This document shows, piece by piece, positions 1-7,624 of a stretch of DNA of 64,000 nt. The translations under genes and the position numbers were made by a program. Numbering within the stretch: position 1 is the stretch's first letter; every line of letters begins with the position of its first letter. The DNA is taken from NCBI GenBank assembly GCA_051880615.1, contig JBJEOH010000034.1, positions 248,001-312,000 of the forward strand, given 5' to 3'. The notes under the pieces were generated by a model. It was not told the origin of the DNA, made no database searches, and was given only the letters and a program-made list of their open reading frames with translations. Origin of the DNA: UBA7067 sp051880615. Lineage in GTDB: Bacteria > Bacillota > Clostridia > Oscillospirales > Acutalibacteraceae.

Positions 1-59
1 TAAAACAACCGCTGAAATGCAAGTTTTAAAAAAATTCTTGCAAAATTTCAAAAAAAGGG

Positions 60-88
60 TTGACAAAGCCGACTTGATGATTTATACT
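60..88 (+). promoter_or_regulatory. Sigma-A type promoter of glnN
   Basis: TTGACA (60-65), a 17-base spacer and TATACT (83-88) match the vegetative consensus closely. Transcription would begin near 95, about 90 bases before the glnN start codon, which leaves room for the leader hairpin that follows. Confidence 0.75.
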
Positions 89-105
89 TGACAACAGAAA
101 CACAG

Positions 106-151
106 CAAAGGCGCTGAGGGAAGTAATCCTTCAGCGCCCTTGTCGTTTTTT
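106..151 (+). terminator. Leader terminator (candidate attenuator) before glnN
   Basis: A 16-position stem (106-121 with 127-142, one A/C mismatch and one G-U pair, 5-base loop) is followed by TCG and six T. It lies between the promoter at 60-88 and glnN, so it is inside the glnN leader. It could be a conditional attenuator. A terminator of a gene left of the window is less likely, because it lies downstream of the glnN promoter. Confidence 0.6.
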
Positions 152-185
152 AGACGATTTTTTAACAGGATAGGAGAGTTTTAAA

Positions 186-2285
186 ATGTCAAATGTAGTA
201 AATGTTCCCGAAATCTTCGGCAGCCTTGTTTTTGACGACGCTACTATGAAAGAGCGTCTGCCTAAGCAGACCTATAAGGCTCTTAAGAAGACTATTCAGG
301 ACGGCGACGCACTTGACCTCAATGTAGCAAACATTGTGGCAAACGCAATGAAGGACTGGGCGGTAGAAAAGGGCGCAACCCACTATACGCACTGGTTCCA
401 GCCGATGACAGGCATTACCGCCGAGAAGCACGACAGCTTCATCAACCCGACCGACGACGGCAAGGTTATAATGGAGTTCTCGGGCAAGGAGCTTATCAAG
501 GGCGAGCCTGACGCATCTTCCTTCCCGTCAGGCGGCATCAGAGCTACCTTTGAGGCAAGAGGCTACACAGCGTGGGACCCGACATCATATGCTTTCATTA
601 AAGACGGCACACTGTGTATTCCGACAGCTTTCTGCTCATACACAGGCGAGGTTCTCGACAAAAAGACTCCTCTTCTTCGTTCAATGGAGAGAATCAGTGA
701 TGAGGCAGTAAGAGTGCTCAGACTCTTTGGCGACACTGAAACAACAAGAGTTGTTACAACCGTTGGTCCCGAGCAGGAGTACTTCCTGATTGACAGAGAC
801 CTTTATCTTGAAAGAAAAGACCTTATCTATACAGGCAGAACACTTTTCGGTGCAAAGGCACCTAAGGGACAGGAGCTTGAGGACCACTACTTCGGCGCTA
901 TCAGACCGAGAGTAGTTGAGTTTATGGCTGACCTCGACCGTGAGCTTTGGAAGCTTGGTATCCTTGCAAAGACAAAGCACAACGAGGTTGCTCCGGCACA
1001 GCATGAGCTTGCTCCTATCTTCACAACAACAAACCTCGCAACCGACCACAACCAGCTTACAATGGAGATTATGAAGAAAACAGCCGAGAAGCACGGTCTT
1101 GTTTGTCTTCTCCACGAAAAACCGTTTGCAGGCGTTAACGGCAGCGGTAAGCACAACAACTGGTCAATTTCAACCAACACAGGCAAAAACCTTCTTGACC
1201 CGGGCAAAAAGCCTGCTGAGAACATTCAGTTCCAGCTTTTCCTTGCCGCAGTTATCAAGGGCGTTGACGAATATCAGGATCTTCTCAGAGTTTCTGTTGC
1301 AACCGCAGGCAACGACCACCGTCTTGGCGCAAACGAGGCTCCTCCGGCTATCATCTCAATGTTCCTCGGCGACGAGCTTCAGGCTGTTATTGATTCAATT
1401 GTCGGCGGCATAGAGTATTCATCGGGCAAGGCTTCAAAAATGCAGCTCGGCTCAAATGTTCTTCCTGATTTCACAAAGGATACAACAGACAGAAACCGTA
1501 CATCACCGTTTGCTTTCACCGGCAACAAATTCGAGTTCCGTATGCTCGGCTCGGCTCTTAACATTGCCTGCCCGAACATTATGCTCAACACAATAGTTGC
1601 CGAGGAGCTTGCAGAGTTTGCCGATGAGCTTGAAAAGGCTGAGGATTTCGACAGCGCTGTTAAGGCACTCATCAAAAAGACCTTTACAGAGCATCAGAGA
1701 ATTATATTCAACGGCGACGGCTATGATGAGCAGTGGGTTGTTGAGGCAGAGAGAAGAGGTCTTTCTAACCTGCGTTCAACACCTGAGGCTCTTAAGAAGT
1801 ACCTCACAGAGAAGAATGTTGCTCTGTTTGTAAAGCACAAGGTATATTCCGAGGTTGAGCTTCAGTCAAGATATGAAATTCAGCTTGAGAACTACTCAAA
1901 GGTTATCAACATTGAGGCTGAAACAATGCTCGATATGGCTAAAAAAGACATTCTTCCGTCGGTATCATCATTCGTCAGAGAGCTTGCCGACACGGCGCTT
2001 TCAAAGAAAGCTCTTTCAGACACTATTCCATGCGATGTTGAAATTGAGCTTGCCGAAAAGCTTTCAAAGCTTCTATCGTGCTTTGCCAAAAAGATTGCAG
2101 CCCTTGAAGAGGCTCTTATCAAGGCTAAGGATGTTGAGGGTGCACAGGCGCTGGCTGATTACTACCAGCAGGTTGTATTTGCCGCAATGTCTGAGCTGAG
2201 AGCTGTGGGCGACGAGATGGAGGTCAATGTAGCTGCTGATTACTGGCCTTATCCGTCATACGGCGATATGCTGTTCAGCGTTTAA
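186..2285 (+). CDS. glnN: Type III glutamine synthetase
   Basis: ATP-dependent glutamine synthetase converting glutamate and ammonium to glutamine in the cytoplasm. The 699-residue length is typical of the large GSIII family, well above the roughly 450-residue GSI family. Visible family motifs are THYTHWFQPMTG (about 66-77), GPEQEYFLID (about 194-203) and the nucleotide/glutamate site around VNGSGKHNNWS (about 318-328). The start ATG follows an AGGAGAG Shine-Dalgarno. An ammonium transporter fused to PII lies directly downstream, which makes this a nitrogen-assimilation locus. Expression is probably governed by the leader hairpin at 106-151. The C-terminal third (about 550-699) is helical, as expected for GSIII. 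Confidence 0.97.
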   Translation: MSNVVNVPEIFGSLVFDDATMKERLPKQTYKALKKTIQDGDALDLNVANIVANAMKDWAVEKGATHYTHWFQPMTGITAEKHDSFINPTDDGKVIMEFSGKELIKGEPDASSFPSGGIRATFEARGYTAWDPTSYAFIKDGTLCIPTAFCSYTGEVLDKKTPLLRSMERISDEAVRVLRLFGDTETTRVVTTVGPEQEYFLIDRDLYLERKDLIYTGRTLFGAKAPKGQELEDHYFGAIRPRVVEFMADLDRELWKLGILAKTKHNEVAPAQHELAPIFTTTNLATDHNQLTMEIMKKTAEKHGLVCLLHEKPFAGVNGSGKHNNWSISTNTGKNLLDPGKKPAENIQFQLFLAAVIKGVDEYQDLLRVSVATAGNDHRLGANEAPPAIISMFLGDELQAVIDSIVGGIEYSSGKASKMQLGSNVLPDFTKDTTDRNRTSPFAFTGNKFEFRMLGSALNIACPNIMLNTIVAEELAEFADELEKAEDFDSAVKALIKKTFTEHQRIIFNGDGYDEQWVVEAERRGLSNLRSTPEALKKYLTEKNVALFVKHKVYSEVELQSRYEIQLENYSKVINIEAETMLDMAKKDILPSVSSFVRELADTALSKKALSDTIPCDVEIELAEKLSKLLSCFAKKIAALEEALIKAKDVEGAQALADYYQQVVFAAMSELRAVGDEMEVNVAADYWPYPSYGDMLFSV

Positions 2286-2315
2286 TACATTTTAATATTA
2301 TTAATAAAGGCACAA

Positions 2316-2357
2316 AGGCGTGTAACGGATTGTCAAAGGGGAATCCGATACACGCCT
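2316..2357 (+). promoter_or_regulatory. Hairpin 1 of a tandem pair before amt-PII
   Basis: AGGCGTGTA...TACACGCCT closes a 42-base imperfect hairpin with inner pairs CGGATT/AATCCG and a loop region reading TCAAAGG. An AT-rich stretch with six T (2372-2377) begins 15 bases later. It may terminate part of glnN transcription or act as a regulatory RNA together with hairpin 2. Confidence 0.55.
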
Positions 2358-2384
2358 GTAATTTTATATTCTTTTTTCAGACAC

Positions 2385-2430
2385 AAAGGCGTGTAGTGAG
2401 TTTTCAAAAGGAAATTCTGTACACGCCTTT
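2385..2430 (+). promoter_or_regulatory. Hairpin 2 of a tandem pair before amt-PII
   Basis: AAAGGCGTGTA...TACACGCCTTT with inner stem GAGTTTTC/GGAAATTC. The outer arms are identical to hairpin 1, spaced 71 bases apart. The inner arms differ in sequence but remain paired, and the loop again reads TCAAAAGG. It sits about 20 bases before the amt Shine-Dalgarno. Confidence 0.55.
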
Positions 2431-2462
2431 ATATATTGCAATTATTCAGGAGGGAAATAAAA

Positions 2463-4184
2463 ATGGATAATGTTTTAAGCACTGTAAACTCCGTTATCTT
2501 CGGCACGGAGGGTGTATGGTTTTTGATTGGCGCGGCGCTTGTTTTCTTTATGCAGGCAGGCTTTGCAATGGTTGAAACAGGCTTTACAAGAGCCAAGAAT
2601 GCCGCAAATATCATAATGAAGAACCTGATGGACTTCTGTATCGGTACTGTGGTATTTATGCTTTTAGGATTCGGTCTTATGATGGGCGAGGACACATTGT
2701 TCGGACTTGTCGGTTTGCCGAACCTCGATTTGTTCACAAACTTTGCAAACTTCCCGTGGCACAACTTCGTGTTTAATATGGTTTTCTGCGCAACAGCGGC
2801 AACAATCGTTTCCGGTGCTATGGCAGAAAGAACAAAGTTCATCTCTTACTGTATCTACAGCGGTATCATCAGCCTTATTATTTACCCGATTGAGGCTCAC
2901 TGGGTATGGGGCGGCGGCTGGCTTGCACAGCTCGGCTTCCTTGATTTCGCTGGCTCGGCTGCTATACATACAGTCGGCGGTGTATCGGCTCTTATCGGTG
3001 CAATCATTCTCGGACCTCGTATCGGAAAGTACGGCAAAAAAGGCAAGGTAAACGCTATTCCCGGTCACAGCCTGACACTCGGCGCACTCGGTGTGTTCAT
3101 TCTCTGGTTCGGTTGGTACGGCTTTAACGGCGCTGCTGCCGACAACGCAGACCACCTCGGTCAGATTTTCCTTACAACAACAATCGCTCCTGCCGTAGCA
3201 ACTGTTGTAACGATGATATTCACTTGGATAAAGAACGGCAAGCCCGATGTTTCAATGTCACTTAACGCATCTCTCGCAGGTCTTGTTGCAATCACAGCAC
3301 CTTGCGCAGATACTGACGCTTTAGGCGCAGCAATAATCGGTGCTGTAGCCGGTATCCTTGTTGTAGTAGCTGTTGAATTTATCGACATCAAGCTTAAGAT
3401 AGATGACCCGGTCGGCGCAGTAGCTGTTCACGGCGTTAACGGTGTATGGGGTACTCTTGCAGTAGGTCTTTTCGCTACAGGTCAAGGTCAGGACGGCGTA
3501 ACAGGCTTGTTCTATGGCGGCGGCTTCACACAGCTTGGTATTCAGGCTTTGGGTATTGCAGCTATCATCGCATTCGTAGCCGTTACTATGACAATCACAT
3601 TCCAGATTATCAAGCACACAGTTGGTCTCAGAGCTTCCAGAGAGGAAGAAATCGCAGGTCTTGACTCTACCGAGCACGGTATGGCAAGCTCCTATGCAGA
3701 CTTTATGCCTGCTACACTTCCGCTTAAGGCAGCAGACCTTACAGGCGGTGAGGTTGCAGCTCCTGTATCGGCAGCTGTTCCGGTTCATGTTAATAACGAG
3801 GGTGTATATGACAACCCGGACGGCAAAAAGCTCACCAAGATTGACATTGTTTGCAAGCAGAGCAAGTTTGACGAGCTTAAGGTTGCTCTTAACGAAATCG
3901 GCGTAACAGGTATGACCGTAACACAGGTTCTCGGCTGCGGCGTTCAGAAGGGTAAGCCGGAGTTCTACCGCGGTGTTCCTGTTGAAGTTAACCTTCTTCC
4001 GAAGGTACAGGTTGAAATCGTTGTATGCTCTGTTCCTGTTAAGCAGGTTATCGACACAGCCGTTAAGGCTCTCTATACAGGTCACATCGGCGACGGTAAG
4101 ATTTTTGTATATGAGGTATTGGATGTAGTCAAGGTTCGCACAGGCGAATCAGGCGGTCAGGCTTTGGTTGACCCCGAGGATTAA
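2463..4184 (+). CDS. Ammonium transporter fused to a C-terminal PII domain
   Basis: A 573-residue membrane protein. Residues 1 to about 425 form an Amt/Rh ammonium channel with the twin pore histidines visible in AAIHTVGG (near 169) and AVHGVNG (near 323). An Ala/Val/Pro-rich linker leads to a complete PII-type signalling domain (about 456-573) with GMTVTQV, GCGVQKG, LLPKVQ, IGDGKIFV and VRTGE. The T-loop reads FYRGVPVEV, so the uridylylated Tyr51 of enteric PII is replaced by Val. Fusion would place the regulatory PII in cis with the channel it gates. The start at 2463 is chosen because AGGAGG ends 8 bases upstream; a longer ORF from 2436 would begin ahead of that site. Downstream of glnN, probably the same regulon. 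Confidence 0.93.
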   Translation: MDNVLSTVNSVIFGTEGVWFLIGAALVFFMQAGFAMVETGFTRAKNAANIIMKNLMDFCIGTVVFMLLGFGLMMGEDTLFGLVGLPNLDLFTNFANFPWHNFVFNMVFCATAATIVSGAMAERTKFISYCIYSGIISLIIYPIEAHWVWGGGWLAQLGFLDFAGSAAIHTVGGVSALIGAIILGPRIGKYGKKGKVNAIPGHSLTLGALGVFILWFGWYGFNGAAADNADHLGQIFLTTTIAPAVATVVTMIFTWIKNGKPDVSMSLNASLAGLVAITAPCADTDALGAAIIGAVAGILVVVAVEFIDIKLKIDDPVGAVAVHGVNGVWGTLAVGLFATGQGQDGVTGLFYGGGFTQLGIQALGIAAIIAFVAVTMTITFQIIKHTVGLRASREEEIAGLDSTEHGMASSYADFMPATLPLKAADLTGGEVAAPVSAAVPVHVNNEGVYDNPDGKKLTKIDIVCKQSKFDELKVALNEIGVTGMTVTQVLGCGVQKGKPEFYRGVPVEVNLLPKVQVEIVVCSVPVKQVIDTAVKALYTGHIGDGKIFVYEVLDVVKVRTGESGGQALVDPED

Positions 4185-4216
4185 TCAGTCCTATCCTTTT
4201 TAATTCACATAACAAG

Positions 4217-4250
4217 AAAAAGCTCCCGAGTTTTCACTCGGGAGCTTTTT
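4217..4250. terminator. Bidirectional terminator between amt-PII and mazF
   Basis: A perfect 15-base stem (4217-4231 with 4236-4250) with a 4-base loop, A5 on one side and T5 on the other, lies between convergent genes and can serve both strands. Confidence 0.9.
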
Positions 4251-4251
4251 C

Positions 4252-4300
4252 TGCGGCGACAACCATCACTCCACTCTTAACTCTCATAACTCCACTATGA
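4252..4300. repeat. Partial copy of the GACAACCAT / CACTCT intergenic element
   Basis: GCGGCGACAACCAT is followed by CACTCC and CACTCT-type heptamers. It matches the junctions seen near 9040, 11450, 17285, 21870 and 62895. Confidence 0.5.
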
Positions 4301-4365
4301 AATTCGCCTCTTACGGTGATAACACCAATTATCTGCGTTTACCGTTACATAACTCTTAACAAGGG

Positions 4366-4725
4366 TTATGTACCTCCCAAGCCGAAGCTTATTGAGATTG
4401 CTTTGTCCACCTCGTTCATTGAAGAATCCTCAAGAGTTCCCATTTTTTCCTTCAGCCTGCGCTTGTCGATGGTTCTGATTTGTTCCAGCAGAACGACGCT
4501 GTCCTTGAGCAGTCCGCTCTGGTCGGCGCAAAGCATAATATGAGTCGGCAGATTTGCCTTTGACTGTCGGCTTGTTATTGCAGCGGCTATTACCGTGGGA
4601 CTGAACTTGTTGCCTACATCATTCTGTACGATAAGTACAGGGCGTATTCCGCCCTGCTCTGAGCCTACAACCGGGCTCAGGTCGGCGTAATATATATCTC
4701 CTCGTTTAATATTCAATTTTTCCAC
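4366..4725 (-). CDS. mazF: MazF/PemK-type mRNA interferase
   Basis: A 119-residue endoribonuclease toxin of the MazF/NdoA family. It begins with the classical KRGDIYYADLSPVVGSEQGG segment. IRPVLIVQND, SPTVIAAAIT and LLEQIRTIDK complete the fold. The conserved Arg (RPVL) and Thr (SPTV) that form the active site in Bacillus EndoA are present. Length is normal. No MazE-like antitoxin ORF with its own Shine-Dalgarno is visible beside it; the next upstream gene is a lipoprotein. In Firmicutes ndoA is often next to alr, which is not the case here. It cleaves mRNA under stress, and the antitoxin is presumably encoded elsewhere or diverged. Confidence 0.93.
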   Translation of the reverse strand: MEKLNIKRGDIYYADLSPVVGSEQGGIRPVLIVQNDVGNKFSPTVIAAAITSRQSKANLPTHIMLCADQSGLLKDSVVLLEQIRTIDKRRLKEKMGTLEDSSMNEVDKAISISFGLGGT

Positions 4726-4846
4726 GCTCCGAGATTTTGTTTTGAGTTTGAGTAATTACCCTTCGATTATATTTTTGTCTTGTTTTCTTGTTTTATTCAA
4801 CTCATTACATATTATTATTAAGCGCGGATTCTTGATACTTAATATG

Positions 4847-5347
4847 TCATTTGTGTTCCTGCGGATTGCTGAATTCGGCGATTATACCCTGATTTGAGAA
4901 TTCTATTGATTTGATTAAGCCTGTTGAGCTTTCCGTAGCAGCTTTGAATTCTCCTGCCACGCTCTCACCTTGGTAAATTACGCAATTTTCATTTTGCTCC
5001 TGTTTTTCAATGCTGTCGGGGCTTCTGAGCGACTTTATCGCCGAATATAATAAATAAGGCGCAGATGACGAAAAATCGCTCAGACTGTTGCTGACAGAAA
5101 TTTCGCCGTATTCAATTTTCATATTCTCGTTTGAACAGTGATATGTAAGTCCTTTCATATTTCCCGAAGAAATGCTCAGAATGACCTCGTTTAAATTTGA
5201 GCATAATTTACATTCGGTATGCTCGCCGTCTATGGTAAGCAGGGCAGAGGAGGAAAACTCGGTTACGGGCGGCTTTGCGGGTTTTGTGCCCGAACAGCCG
5301 AATAAAATAAGCATTAAAATCAAAATGCAAGCAAGCAGCCTTTTCAT
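4847..5347 (-). CDS. Putative lipoprotein of unknown function
   Basis: A 166-residue protein with a short basic N-terminus, hydrophobic core and lipobox LILFGC (Cys about residue 18), so it is probably exported and lipid-anchored. The rest is Ser/Glu-rich with a pair of Cys (CKLCSN). I recognise no domain; the fold may be LolA-like by general appearance only. The start at 5347 (MKRLLA) is chosen because it gives a clean signal peptide with AGGCGG 7-8 bases upstream; the ORF can be extended to 5446 but that would bury the signal sequence. It lies between mazF and aroK on the same strand, without overlap. Confidence 0.75.
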   Translation of the reverse strand: MKRLLACILILMLILFGCSGTKPAKPPVTEFSSSALLTIDGEHTECKLCSNLNEVILSISSGNMKGLTYHCSNENMKIEYGEISVSNSLSDFSSSAPYLLYSAIKSLRSPDSIEKQEQNENCVIYQGESVAGEFKAATESSTGLIKSIEFSNQGIIAEFSNPQEHK

Positions 5348-5423
5348 AACGCACCGCCTAAATCCCTGATGTAATATTATACCAATAGTATAGTATGCGG
5401 TAAGGGTTGAGATTATTCGCGGA

Positions 5424-5456
5424 ATTTTCCACTCTCCACTCTTCACTCTTCACTAT
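5424..5456. repeat. CACTCT heptamer array
   Basis: Repeated CACTCT(C/T) units between the lipoprotein gene and aroK, of the same kind as near 17500 and 56190. Confidence 0.45.
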
Positions 5457-5556
5457 GCTGTGCTTACACAATTTATCCTCATTAACAAAATAAAACCGCA
5501 TAAAGCCAAACGGTATTGCTTGTCGGCTTTATGCGGTTTAGGTTCTGATTTAAAAA

Positions 5557-6087
5557 TCATTTGTTTGACTTTCTCGGCAGCTTTAATATTTCAATTATCT
5601 TCTCGGCTGTTGCGCCCGGAGTTCTGCCGGGACGGATTACAAAGCGTGCCGCAGCGCTATAAAGCGGCTCACGCTTATGATAAAGCTCTGCCATTGCCTC
5701 GTCCTTGTCGGGGCGCTGCAAAAGAGGACGCTTTTTATCGTTTCTCAAACGGTATTTTATATCCTCCAATGGAACTTGGAGATAAACTATCAAAGCATTT
5801 TTTTCAAGCGCTTTTACATTACGCTCGTATATCATCGAACCGCCGCCTGAGCTTATTACGCAGTTTTTCCTGTCTGCAAGCTCAATACACGCTTTATGCT
5901 CAAGGTCGCGGAAATAGCCCTCGCCGTGTCGGTCAAAAATCTCCTTGACAGTGCAGCCCTCTTTATTCTCTATATATCTGTCCATATCAACAAAATCAAG
6001 AACAGTCTTTTTTGCTATAATCTTTCCGACTGTCGTCTTGCCGCAGCCCATAAAGCCGCACAGCACTATCGGTTTGGTTTCGTTCAC
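5557..6087 (-). CDS. aroK: Shikimate kinase
   Basis: Phosphorylates shikimate with ATP in the aromatic pathway. A 176-residue P-loop kinase of normal length. Walker A reads GFMGCGKTTVG (about 10-20), followed by the shikimate-binding DMD motif (FVDMDRYIE), GEGYFRDLE and SSGGG. It starts with GTG at 6087, preceded by AAGGCGG. It follows aroE by 12 bases, so the two form an operon separate from the main aro cluster at 22-29 kb. Confidence 0.96.
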   Translation of the reverse strand: MNETKPIVLCGFMGCGKTTVGKIIAKKTVLDFVDMDRYIENKEGCTVKEIFDRHGEGYFRDLEHKACIELADRKNCVISSGGGSMIYERNVKALEKNALIVYLQVPLEDIKYRLRNDKKRPLLQRPDKDEAMAELYHKREPLYSAAARFVIRPGRTPGATAEKIIEILKLPRKSNK

Positions 6088-6099
6088 TTGACCGCCGCC

Positions 6100-6957
6100 T
6101 TAAAATATTTTTTTAAGCTCTTCAGCACTGTCTGCGCACAGCTTTTCAATGTCGTCCTTGTTAAAGCTTGTTCCGTTCCATATTTCGTGTGAAACTACAG
6201 CCTGCCATACAAGCATTGAAATACCGCCGATTGCCTTTGCGCCGTTAGCTTTCGCCTTTTTAACAAGGGTTGTTTCAAGCGGATTATAAATTGCGTCGAA
6301 TACATGAGCGCATTTTGAAATAATCTCGTCGTCTATCGGGCAGGCGTCATCATTGGGGTACATTCCGACAGGTGTAGCGTTGATAAGCAAATCAATCGTG
6401 CTTTTTTCAAAATGGTCAAGTCGGCATATTTTGCAGGTGTCAACGCTCACGCCTGCAACCTTAAGCTTCAGCTCTGCCGCAAGCGCAGCAACGGCATGCA
6501 AATCGCTCTCTCTTACCGCTATCGTAATTGCACAGCCTGCAATAGCCGCCTCAAACGCCATAACCCTTGCCACGCCGCCTGTGCCGACGATAACAACATT
6601 GCGCTTAAGAGGAATATCGGAGGCGTCAAGCGCGTTTAAAAAGCCGTTAGGGTCGGTTGTGTAGCCCTTTGCAATGCCGTCTGCATTTTTTACTGTGTTT
6701 ACACTGCCGTACATCTCGGCTTTTTTGTCAAGTGCGTTAAGCAGAGGGATAATTGTTTGCTTGTGTGGTATTGTAATGTTGTAGCCGTCAAGTTTACTGA
6801 GTACCTCACGGTATTTCATTGTAAGCTCCTCTGGTGTTATGTCAAAAACAGTATAATCCGCGTCGATACCCTCAAGCTCAAAAAGACGCTTGTGAATAAA
6901 AGGTGACATTGTATGACCTATCGGATGACCGATTACCGCAAATTTCTTTTTTTCCAT
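6100..6957 (-). CDS. aroE: Shikimate dehydrogenase
   Basis: NADPH-dependent reduction of 3-dehydroshikimate to shikimate. A 285-residue protein. The substrate-binding start FAVIGHPIGHTMSP, the catalytic Lys in NITIPHKQ, the Rossmann VIVGTGGVARV and the C-terminal GGISMLVWQA are all visible. The start at 6957 (MEKKKF) matches the family N-terminus; an in-frame ATG at 6975 adds six residues and cannot be excluded, since neither has a strong Shine-Dalgarno. First gene of the aroE-aroK pair. Confidence 0.96.
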   Translation of the reverse strand: MEKKKFAVIGHPIGHTMSPFIHKRLFELEGIDADYTVFDITPEELTMKYREVLSKLDGYNITIPHKQTIIPLLNALDKKAEMYGSVNTVKNADGIAKGYTTDPNGFLNALDASDIPLKRNVVIVGTGGVARVMAFEAAIAGCAITIAVRESDLHAVAALAAELKLKVAGVSVDTCKICRLDHFEKSTIDLLINATPVGMYPNDDACPIDDEIISKCAHVFDAIYNPLETTLVKKAKANGAKAIGGISMLVWQAVVSHEIWNGTSFNKDDIEKLCADSAEELKKIF

Positions 6958-7050
6958 TTTAAGACCAGCTTTCATAAGTTAATTTTTCATAATGATAGAT
7001 AATCAAAATAAGAAATTTTAGAAAATCTATAAAAAATTACAAAATTGTAA

Positions 7051-7079
7051 TTGACAAAGACAATAATTGCTAATAATAT
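7051..7079 (+). promoter_or_regulatory. Sigma-A type promoter of acpP
   Basis: TTGACA (7051-7056), 17 bases, TAATAT (7074-7079). It leaves a leader of about 130 bases before acpP in which I see no clear operator. Confidence 0.75.
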
Positions 7080-7217
7080 GTGTTTGTAACAATTAACGCG
7101 CTGCAGATTAATGCAGAATTTTGTCCCTGACTTATGTTACATTTTAGCATATTATTATGTGGTTTGTCCATAATTCAGAGGCAATGCGCAAAATAAAATT
7201 TTACGGAGGTTACAATT

Positions 7218-7445
7218 ATGGTTTTAGAAAAGGTTAAGGCAATCCTTGCTGAGCAGTTTGATGTTGAGGAGGATACAATCACAGCAGACACAACACTTCA
7301 GGACGATCTCGGTGCAGATTCACTTGATGTTGTTGATCTTTTAATGTCAATCGAGGACGAGTTTGAGGTTGAGATTCCTGATGACGAAATCGAGAATATC
7401 AAGACAGTTGGCTCACTTGTTGACTACATTGAGAAGAACGCTTGA
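7218..7445 (+). CDS. acpP: Acyl carrier protein
   Basis: A 75-residue acidic carrier protein of fatty acid synthesis. The phosphopantetheine attachment serine is Ser35 in LGADSLD, followed by the helix-II segment VVDLLMSIEDEFEVEIPD. Strong GGAGG Shine-Dalgarno. It stands alone with its own promoter and terminator, with no fab genes adjacent. Confidence 0.98.
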   Translation: MVLEKVKAILAEQFDVEEDTITADTTLQDDLGADSLDVVDLLMSIEDEFEVEIPDDEIENIKTVGSLVDYIEKNA

Positions 7446-7474
7446 TTTCTCGCATTGAAAATAAAAAAATTACT

Positions 7475-7504
7475 TAAGAGACCGCTTGGTCTCTTATTTT
7501 TTTG
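7475..7504 (+). terminator. acpP terminator
   Basis: A perfect 9-base stem TAAGAGACC/GGTCTCTTA with a GCTT loop is followed by seven T. Confidence 0.9.
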
Positions 7505-7533
7505 TTGTGTTTTTTGCGCATTGATAGTATAAT
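7505..7533 (+). promoter_or_regulatory. Promoter of the 7625 membrane protein gene
   Basis: TTGTGT (7505-7510), 17 bases, TATAAT (7528-7533), directly after the acpP terminator and about 90 bases before the next gene. Confidence 0.6.
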
Positions 7534-7624
7534 AAAAATAAGAATGTACAATATGTGGTTGTTCGTGCTGAAGTGACTGACTGCTTGTACTGACTGCATA
7601 AGTAAAAAGCAAAGGACTGTAAAT

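Noticed and set aside
106..151. Glutamine riboswitch before glnN
   Set aside because: The leader between the promoter and glnN holds only one simple hairpin; I cannot see the multi-stem fold of the glnA or related RNA motifs.
681..1154. 157-codon ORF antisense to glnN, and many similar long ORFs opposite real genes
   Set aside because: They lie wholly within confidently assigned genes, have Cys/Ser-rich composition typical of antisense reading, and lack ribosome sites.
2436..2462. Upstream extended start of the amt-PII gene
   Set aside because: AGGAGG lies inside the extension, directly before the ATG at 2463.
5348..5446. Longer N-terminus for the lipoprotein at 4847-5347
   Set aside because: It would place the signal sequence internally and crosses a CACTCT repeat.
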